Shown here piece by piece: positions 55,421-64,000 of a DNA stretch of 64,000 nt. Source of the stretch: Yamagishiella unicocca (lineage: Eukaryota; Chlorophyta; Chlorophyceae; Chlamydomonadales; Volvocaceae). Position 1 is the stretch's first letter. Every line of letters begins with the position of its first letter. Where the stretch lies: assembly GCA_003116995.1 (NCBI GenBank), contig BDSL01000006.1, forward strand, positions 558,001 through 622,000, given 5' to 3'. The translations under genes and the position numbers were made by a program. The notes under the pieces were generated by a model. That model made no database searches, was not told the origin of the DNA, and was given only the letters and a program-made list of their open reading frames with translations.

Positions 55421-58400
55421 TTATGGCGCCTTGCCGCCGGACGCCGTCCGGCCCGACACGGTGCGTCCTCCCCCGGAGGCGGTGCGGCCGTGGCCGGGCT
55501 TGCCCGACAGCGTGCGGCCTGTGCTGGCATGCACCCTCGTGCCTCGGAGGCAGTTCTCCGGGAGGACCTTCGTGATGAAGCGCGTGAGGAGGCTCAGGGG
55601 AATGGCGACGGCACCGATGGCGACGGTGATCAGCCATTCCTGCCACGTCAGCGGCTGGACCTTGAAGAACCTGCTGTTGACGAAGGGCACGTTGATGATG
55701 ATGACCTGGAAGATGACCGTGATGAGGAGCACGCCCACAAAGATGGGGTTGTTAAAGAGGCCGGTGAAGATGGTGTACTCGTCGTTAATGCGGCGGGCGT
55801 TGATCTCGTTAAAGATCTGGCAAAAGATAAAGGTGTTGAAGAGGACCGAGAGCGACGGACGGTACTCGTCGTCTTGGTGGAGCAGGTACTCATCCTTCAT
55901 AACGTTCTCGGCGCTCTGCCACGACTTGTACAAGTCGCAGTTGCCGCCGGCGTTCACCGTCTGGGAATTGTAGTCGCACATGGCCTTCCTAGCGTCGTTC
56001 GGCACCGTCGTCTGCAGCGTAGCGTTCTTCCACAGCGCGTGCAGGAAGCACGCATCGGTGTTGATCGACGACGAATCGGGTTCGTCGTACGGGAAGCCGC
56101 AGTAGTTCATGTAGTTGCACAGGTTGACTTCGTTGGCGTCCTCCAGCTCGTTCAAGCACTCACGGAGCCACCAGACCTCGCGCGACTCAATGTCGTACCG
56201 ACCGTCGTACTTTTCCGCCGTGAAAAACGCCGGGACGCCGTACAGGATGAAGAACATCCAGAAGATCTGGTAGCAGCCCTGCACCAGGATGTGCTTCCAC
56301 ATGATGCGAGTGATCAGGTTCTCCTCCCTGCCGTACGGCTTCATGAGCAGCAGCTCAGGGTTAGGGTCCTCGGTAGCAAGCGCCAGGGCGCCCATGGTGT
56401 CCTGCGTAGAGGTGAACGCGGGGTACGGTGGAGGGCGTGAGGAGGACTGCCCTGGTACGACAAGTTGCGAGGCACCCTTCACAGGCGCGCGTGTGCCGCT
56501 CGACGGACACCAAAACCTCCGTTGACCCGGTATTCCCCTGTGCGCCCACAAACGTTTCTCTCATTTGTGAAAAAACTTCACGCTGGTGACCAGCCCAAAG
56601 CCTGTTGCCAGCCAGAAGCGCCGTGCTCCACTGCTGTCCGCCTCCTGGGGCAAAACCGTTTCCACACTTCCAACCAACACTCCATCCGGAACAAAATCCT
56701 TTTCCATACTCTTCCATCACCCCAACCAACCAGGGCCCACCCACTGGTCCATCCTCCTCATCCGGCCGCCACCCTCACCATGATTAGGTTGACCCATAGC
56801 AGCTGCAGCACGTTGAGCGGCTCGTGTCCGTCAATAACGGCGCCGAAAAACGCGATGACCAGCGCCACGAAGTTGACCGTCAGCTGGAACATCAGGAACT
56901 TGCGGATGTTGGTGAACACGGAGCGGCCCCACAGCACCGACTTAACGATGGACGAGAAGTTGTCGTCCATGATCACGATGTCGGCGGCCTCCTTGGCCAC
57001 CTCCGTGCCCGCAATGCCCATGGCGAGACCCACATCGCTCTCCTTCAGCGCCGGCGCGTCGTTGGTGCCGTCGCCCGTCACCGCCACCACGTCGCCCTGC
57101 TGCTTGAGCATGCACACCAGCGTCAGCTTGTCCTCGGGCGAGGACCGCGCCAGCACCCTCAGCTTGGGCAGCAGCGGCAGCAGCTCCTGCGCGGCCATCT
57201 TGCGGAAGTCCGGCCCCTCCAGCGCCACGCTGTCCTCAGTCAGGATGCCGCACTCGCGGGCGATGTGCTGCGCGGTGTGGATGTTGTCACCGGTGACCAT
57301 GCGCACAGTGATGCCGGCGCGCTGGCACACGCGGACGGCCTCCGGGACCTCCTTGCGCACCGGGTCCTTGATGCCCACGATGCACATGCACACCAGGTTG
57401 CGGTCGAGGTTGTCGCTGTCCTCGAAGAAGTCGGCGGGGCGGCTGTCGTCCACCAGAGGATAGTCCGTGTACGTCAGGCAGATGCAGCGCAGGCCGCGCT
57501 TGGCCATGCCGGTCACGATCTCGTACAGCTTGTCGCGGTCGGCGTCGGTCATCTCAACGACGCGAGCGCCGTCGTACATAGAGGTGCAGCGCTTCAGCAC
57601 CCACTCCGCCGCGCCCTTATTGTAGTGGCGGAACTTGTCCGCGAACTTGATGGTAGCGGAGGCCATCTTCTTGGCGGAGGAGAAGCCGAACATCTGGGGG
57701 GTCGTTCGGTCACGGGTGCGGGGCAGTTTCTCGTGAGGGCGGGCGGGCGCATGCACCGGTTGCCGTGAGCAGACCCCTGGACCAGGAGCACAAAACTGCA
57801 GCGCTCCCACAAACCCCAAGCCATGGAATGCGTGTGAGACTGAGTGAATACGGCAACGTCACCCTGCGGAGCGTCCGCATTAATGTCGCATTCGGGTGCA
57901 CGGTGCCCCCTGCGTTGCGTTGCTAAAATCTCGCTAAAATCTCACTTCTCCCAACACGCGCGTCACCGGGCCCCCGCAGTCCCCCCGCCGCCTCTCACCT
58001 TGAAGGTGCTCGCGTCGTACTCCTCGCGCACGCTTATGTAATTGCAGCCCCAGTTCTTCAGCATCATGATCAGCGCGCACTCCGTCCGGTTGCCCACGAA
58101 GTCCACCTTTGGGCCGTTCTCCAGCACAAACGCCTTGGAGTTGAGGCTGCAGTTCAACTTAAGCTCATCGCACACCTCCTGAGCCAGCTCCTCCGGCTGC
58201 GGGCAGTGGTCAAATTGCTTCCCGGCAAACCAGCCCTCAACCACCGTCATGCGGTTCTCAGTGAGCGTGCCCGTCTTGTCAGAGCAAATGGCAGTGGCGC
58301 CGCCCATGGTCTCGCAGGCCGCCAGCACGCGGACGAAGTTGTTATCTGTCGGCGGAGCGGCGACACAAGCCGATGTGCAGGCGCATCAGTGGGACCGCGC

Positions 58401-60837
58401 AGCTACCAGGACAGGCAAAAAGCGCGGCCGCCAAACCGCAGGAGATATACTGTTATTTCACCGCACATCCATCAACGCAAATTAGATGCCATAAAAACCG
58501 GCGCGCGCAGCTTCGGGCCTTTTTCCCCTCGACTCGGTACCGGTACGAATCGTGTGCATTTAGCCGCGACGCCCAACAGACAGTAACCGCACACTGTCAT
58601 GCATTTCCTCAACCAGCAAGCCGCCTGATTACCTCACCACAATTGGCATCGTGATACATCCAGGCAGAGCGGAGGTCCCTGGAACTTCCCCCCTGGCAGG
58701 CTAGCCTCTGCATACGTACCTTTCATCATTTTCTTCATGGAATAGGCCAGGGAAATGGTCACGGCCAGCGGCAGACCCTCCGGCACCGCCACCACGATAA
58801 TGGTAACGGAGTACAGGAAGAACTGGATTGGGCCGTTCTGGTTGATTTTTTTGACGGGGAAGCCGTTGTTTACCACGCACCACCTGAAGTGGCACGGAAC
58901 GCGGCAACGCGCACACACAGTTGGGTACCCAGAAGGAAGCGCGGATGCATATCGCGTGCATTTTGGCGCTGAAGGACACGACATGCGTCAAGGGCACGAC
59001 ACGGGTTCTGAGCACTGCGCTAGCAACGCAGCTGTCCTCACCGAGCGACAGCTGCACGTGTGCGTGGTTAGCGTCGCGCGAACGTATACCCACGCCACAT
59101 CGCCCTCCCAAACACACGCTATGACCTAATCCCACAGGGGACGCGTGATCATGCTACATTGCCCCGGACCCAACGCCTGGAATGCCATACTTTGATGGCT
59201 GTCGGCAAAATCTACACCCTGCGCAAGATTTAAGCTAAGGACACAACACTACCTTCCCCGCAACTACCCGTGCAGCCACTCACTTGATCAGTAACGCGCA
59301 GAAACAGCAGATGGCCACGGCAAATCCGATCTTGCCGACAGTGCTGGCCACCCAGGTGAGCTTCACCTGCAGCGGCGTCTCGTCGTCTCCTGCCTGGCCC
59401 ACCAGCGCCATGGTCTTGCCCCACTCCGAGCTCTCGCCCACGGCAACAATCAACAGCTTGCCGCTACCCTCCGAGACCTGCCCGCGTCAACATGGCAGCG
59501 GAAGGAGTCGGTGATGTTTTGCTATGCGCTGCAGTTGTTGCCATTGGTTGCCATTAGCAAGGGCCGGATACTGACGCCAGCAGATAGCGGTGGCCGGTTG
59601 TTGTGGGTAGTTGTGTGTTTCGGACACAGCGCAGGAATTGCAAGTGATGAGGCACAAGTGGTGCAGGTGGGAGCACAGCGGCGGGGAACGGGCGCCCTTA
59701 CGTACCTGCGTGCCTGAGCGCACCCAGCAGTCATCGTCAGGGTTCTTCTTGATGGGGTCCGACTCGCCAGTGAGGGATGCCTCGTCAATAACGAGGCCTT
59801 GGCTGTCAAAACATACACCGTCCGCAACCACTTTATCGCCCGTGTCCAGAAGGTAAACGTCACCCACCACCAGCTCGGTGTTCTCAACGAGCGTCGTTTG
59901 GGCGCCGCGAATGACCTTCACCATAATTCGGTCCTTTTGCGCATTGAGCTTGCGGAACTGGCGGTCCTTTTGGTAATCGTTACCGGCACCTGCGACACGT
60001 ACCGATGGGGCGACATTAGTGCAGAGCAGACGGCATGTGGAAAGTAAGGGCTATCCTGTCCTTGAATCTCACAACATTACCCATAAGTAGAAGACGCCAA
60101 GACAGTTGGCGACAGCGTTTTATATAGTTGCTTAAGCCACGCGTGTCGGTACTCACTGACGGACACGACGATGCAAATAGCCACCCAAATTGCAACCCCT
60201 TCAATCCATTCTCCATGCTTTCTCTGTTCTTTGATGGCAGCACCAAGAACCGTTGAAACCTGTCGCGAAGGGCGCGCACACAGTTGACAGCGACCGAAAC
60301 GCCATCCTAGTCGGACAGCCCTTTGCCTTACCAGTGCTGCTGCGATTAGGATGATGATGACTGGATCGTGTAGATTGGCCCATACAAGCGCTAAGAACTG
60401 AAGGGAAGGACGCGAACCGCTCGTCAGCTGCGGCTTTGCAGCATTACGCAGCAAGGAACAAGAAAAGCCCTGTAGGGCCGCTCACCGATTTAGGAGGGAC
60501 CTCTTTGTACATGTTCGCACCGTACGCTTCCGAATGAGCCTGAATGGACGCCAGCCCTTGCCCCTGTGGGTCGAGGCCTTTGTGGAGGTCCGTGAGTAGC
60601 TTCTTCGCCAGACCTTGTGCCCCGCCTATACCCTTTAAAGCCGAAGTATCTTTAGCCTGTGCGTGCCAGGAGCACCAAGAATCCGTCAAGTGCTGAGGGC
60701 AGCGCGCCCCGAATAAAGGCAAGGAGAAGTCCGCGTCTAGTCACCTCGTTCATCGCGAGAAGCTGCTCCTGATGCACCTCATATGGAAAAGGCGCGGGAG
60801 TGGGCGCTTCCACGTCCCCCTTGCCCACGGCCGCCAT
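55421..60837 (-). CDS. P2B-type calcium-transporting ATPase (plasma-membrane/ACA type)
   Basis: Pumps Ca2+ out of the cytosol using ATP. Ten exons (minus strand): 60837-60745, 60656-60486, 60397-60332, 60259-60157, 59989-59706, 59477-59284, 58883-58720, 58345-57999, 57693-56779, 56401-55421; 3318 nt, 1105 residues, phases consistent. Motifs in order: LTGESDP (actuator), [11 protein letters not shown] (M4 ion site), CSDKTGTLT (phosphorylated Asp about 381), KGAAEWVL (nucleotide site), [16 protein letters not shown] (hinge), and [19 protein letters not shown] (M6 ion site, split by an intron). M1 and M2 lie around [19 protein letters not shown] and [13 protein letters not shown] luminal loop between M7 and M8 is long and rich in Cys, Asn and Asp. 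The C-terminal tail is short, with four GRTxSG units. The N-terminus is only about 90 residues before M1 and has no clear calmodulin site. Confidence 0.97.
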
Positions 60838-61579
60838 GCTTGCCGCGGAGCAAGCTCACTGAAAGGAAAACCTATTCACGTTGCAATAGTGTACTGCCTA
60901 CACAGAGCTTGGGTTGATGTCTATAAGTTATATCTATTGGCATATCGATTTAAGAATAGGACTCGGAGCCCTGCTGCTCTAAGGCATAGGCCTGACGGTA
61001 CAGTACGGATGGCCTGGTGGAACGATGCTACGTACTTACGTTTCTGCGGTGCGATTGTACGCTAACCGATCATGGCATCATAAAGATTAACACAATACGC
61101 TGGTGGAGAGTGTCATTCGGAAACGTGCGAAACCGACTTGCCGTTGGTCTAAGACTGTCTCCCATTCTTGTCATAACGGACTGGGGACACCCATACTTGC
61201 ATAGAAATACACGTTGTGAGCAGAGGATTGTGAGGGACTAATGCTGATTCGTCTTAAAGGCCAGGCTAGGTCTATAGCCCCCAGTAATTGAGGATTGGTT
61301 ATTATTGTTTTTTCCCCAGTACGCATCCAGGCGTCGACACGACATTGTTGAACCGTATAAACGACTTGCGGACAGGTTAAGTCAGCGTCTATGACCGTTG
61401 GAACTCGACTGGAAAGGTTGGAAACAGTGTGATTAGCGTTAGCGCATATTGCTGTAATCCAACAGCAGGGACGAATAAGGGATCCATAATGTCATGATGT
61501 CCTGTCAGCTCTACAAGAAAGAAATCCGTTACGACAAGTATTGCAGTCTGTCATAACCCTGTTACCCCCTGTCAGTACG
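60838..61579. other. Ca2+-ATPase upstream region; 3' flank of coiled-coil gene
   Basis: About 740 AT-richer bases with no open frame of note. They should contain the Ca2+-ATPase promoter and the terminator of the next gene. Nothing specific recognised. Confidence 0.5.
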
Positions 61580-64000
61580 TCAACCTCGGATGGCCTCAGC
61601 GCCAAAAGGCAGCGGAAGAGGTGTCCCCTTTTTGAGACTGAGATCAGCCTCAGGGTCATCGATGGTCACTCGGGTTCCCCCGCCTTGGACATGGAGCGTT
61701 ACGCTCATAGCGCAGCAGAGTGCTGGCAGGTACTCCGTGCTGGGCACCAGCTTGCTCAATATTTCTGCATGGAGCGCATCGCAGCATTGCTGCTGCATCT
61801 CGGCCGTGTGCAAGCTCTGCATCTGCACTAGGAGGGGTGGTGCCGTGCAGTCCGAGTGCAGCGCTGCTTGCCACGGCATGCGGATCGCCACTTTGGTGAC
61901 CGTATCTGCGTTGCAAAATTGCAACAGCATCGCGGGGGCGCCCTTGAAGCCGCACTCCTCCGCATTCGGCTTGAGCATGCAATTGTGCTTGAGCCAGCAG
62001 GCCTCCAGCTGATCCGAAATACGCAGTATTTGCTGCAGCTGCTGCATTATGCACCCAAGCCGCATGGGCAATTGTGCGCGCGGGATGGTGCAGCTGAGCG
62101 CTGAGGCCGACTTGCCTGCAGACGGCAAAGTCCGAGGACAGGAGTAGTTATGATGTCAGAAAATCCATTCTGGATTGAAGGGCACTGGCTATATTTGGCC
62201 ATGCCGTATGCCCGCCGTACCCAATCAATAATTCAATCAACAAAACAACATGGACAGGGATAAATCCATAAATATCTTACTCACATAGCATCGCTTCCAA
62301 GCTTGGCGCCAGGCTGTCCGCACTGGCAGGGCGACCTTCCACCTTCATCTCGCACATGCCGCCAGAAACAGTGCACACAATGATGTAGGTGCCCTTAAAC
62401 ACAAGGCGAAAGCGGCCCGTGTGTTCCATGTTGGCCAGGTCTATCCGAAGGGCCTGTGGGGACGCATCAAAGGGTAGCGGGTCCGATTGTGACCCAAGGA
62501 ATGCATTTGTGCAGGGTTGCATGCGCAGCCGACCCATTCCTAGATGGCCCCTAGGCAGCTGAATTGGCAAGGGTCACAGCCAGTCCCCACCGACCACGCA
62601 CCAGCCCGTCTCAAGACTTACGTGAAGGCCAAGCAAGGCGTCGACCTCGTCGCGCTTGTCGGCTACCTTTCGTGCCATTTGCCCTTCGCGGCGGGGCGTC
62701 AGTGCGGACAAGCTGCTGCGAGCAACTAGAGCGGCAGCACGTGCCTGCAGGACGTTGCCCTCCTGCGAAATTACCTCTATGGGCAGCTGGGTAGGGAAGC
62801 AGGCAACATAGGCAGTCGTGGAATTACTGGAAGCACCTGTTCATTTAGCCCTATGACATTGCGGGCACCACGTTTTCCTCCAGGAAACCCTGCGACCTGA
62901 CCTCCCACCGGGCGATACGTCACCGCCTCAGATGCTGCGATCTTCACAAAACCCACCCTGCTCCTGTCGATGGCCCGTCTCTCCGCTCGCGCCTCCTCTA
63001 TACGGCTCAGCCGCTGTGCGTTCTGCTCACGGAGCGCCTGGAGCCGCTGGAAGTGCGATTCCGTAGCCTTCTTCCGTTGGATGGCTTCCTGCGTTCGCAA
63101 CAGGGTGGAGGCACGATAGAAGGTTGGCAGCATGGCAGACGACGTGGAACGCGAAGGTGCAGTGTGTAATGACAGAACAAAATGTTGCCGTGGAGACGAC
63201 CAAAGTAAGGGGGGGTTAAACACAGCCCACCTGCATTCTTTCCTCGTCTTCATGGCAGCGGCGCGCGATGAGGTCAGTCAAGGCGGCCTTGTCTCCAACA
63301 CATTTCCGTAAGCGGTCGACATCGGCCTGGCGATGGAGATGGGCAAGTTGTGAGCGCTGAACAGAGGGACCGTACACTGCCTGTCTTCAGTGATGCCGGC
63401 ACGTGGTACCGAGGTACCGGGGCGGTCCAACAACCGTCATGATGCATGCAAACTTGTGGTGCTGGTCAACCCGTCAAACGCCCACACAATACGGTAGACT
63501 GCTCCAGCGCCTGCTACCGCCACGCGCGGCGGCAGTCACACATCCCCGCAGTCCCGCGCACATGCCCAGCAGTGCCCTTTGCCCTGCGCTAAGCATGCCG
63601 ATACAGTAAACAGAACATCGTCGTACCGTCACTGCCTCCAGCTCTGCCTGCAGCAAGACCTTTCCGTTGCCCAGCTGTGCCAGCAGGTCGTCCGTTGCAC
63701 TCAGCTGGGCCTGCTTGATGGCTTTTACGGTGCGGACGCGGCACAGCTTCTTGAGGCTTATGAACTGGTCCTTCAAGGTTTCCAGTTGCGACGCTGGCAT
63801 CAGCTGCGGAGGAAAACCGATGTGGTCCATGTGGAGCGAGGACAAACACGGAGGAGATTAGGAAGCGTACGTGTCAAGCGGTTACAGCACACTGTCAAAC
63901 GCTATTTGCATATGGTCGTAACTGCGGCTGCCAAGTCCCACCTGTACTGCAGAAAAGAGCTCAGGGTTATTGGCCGTAAGGTCGGCCTCCAGCTGCTGTG
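61580..64000 (-). CDS. Coiled-coil protein, 5' end off window; possibly kinetochore scaffold (KNL1/Spc7-like)
   Basis: Function not established. Exons seen (minus strand): 64000-63942, 63803-63627, 63326-63232, 63088-62837, 62762-62622, 62558-62285, 62115-61580. The first half is heptad-like and charged (LETLKDQFISLKKL, LLQAELEAV, FQRLQALREQNAQRLSRIEE, MARKVADKRDEVDALLG). It then turns globular: LRIDLANMEHTGRFRLVFKGT, then ISDQLEACWLKHNCML, a long mixed region, and the end at GAEAIRG. A long coiled coil followed by beta-rich C-terminal domains is the layout of the KNL1/Spc7 C-terminus (RWD domains), but I see no decisive motif. All junctions keep phase except 63232/63088, where the donor leaves two bases and the acceptor needs none. 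Either that splice site is misplaced or there is a frameshift. Confidence 0.55.

Noticed and set aside
56824..57768. 314-codon plus-strand frame opposite the Ca2+-ATPase
   Set aside because: Antisense shadow of a strongly conserved P-type ATPase exon; His/Val-rich composition typical of such shadows.

Overview
The window looks like nuclear DNA of a volvocine green alga (Chlamydomonas/Gonium/Volvox group). It has dense GT–AG introns, GC-rich exons with long Ala, Gln and Gly runs, minisatellite-filled introns, AT-richer intergenic stretches, TGTAA polyadenylation motifs, a divergent H4/H3 histone pair and a BBSome GTPase. The species cannot be fixed from the sequence alone. I built gene models by hand from conserved motifs, splice sites and reading-frame phase; for nearly every multi-exon gene all junction phases agree.

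Layout, left to right. 5-2841 (−): membrane-anchored GH32 invertase, running off the left edge. 3217-6330 (+): small EF-hand membrane protein, divergent from the invertase. 6331-9132: no supportable gene, two minisatellites. 9133-10753 (+): Lys/Glu-rich conserved protein. 13088-13399 (−): histone H4, facing a decayed histone H3 pseudogene (13720-14167, +). 15313-16743 (−): ARL6/BBS3. 17641-19906 (+): penta-EF-hand (ALG-2-like) protein. 21226-27201 (−): tRNA pseudouridine synthase PUS10. 28371-30702 (−): leucine-rich-repeat/F-box-like protein, sharing a 198-bp promoter region with peroxisomal urate oxidase (30901-32478, +). 34327-41183 (+): large F-box/LRR protein with an N-terminal Cys cluster and Q/E tracts. 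43137-47985 (+): UV-damage endonuclease (UVDE/Uve1 type) with a likely organelle transit peptide. 49352-53079 (−): PAF-acetylhydrolase-like lipase. 55421-60837 (−): P2B calcium ATPase. 61580-64000 (−): coiled-coil protein, partial, perhaps a kinetochore scaffold.

The genes do not form one pathway. Recurring themes are calcium (two EF-hand proteins and a Ca2+ pump), cilia (ARL6), nucleic-acid maintenance (UVDE, PUS10, histone) and purine/carbon use (uricase, invertase). I saw no bacterial-style operon, CRISPR array, rRNA, convincing tRNA or intact transposon. The most unusual signals are the UVDE gene, the H4 gene whose H3 partner is dead, the Cys-cluster/F-box fusion, and a set of short sequence modules re-used in the introns of several unrelated genes.
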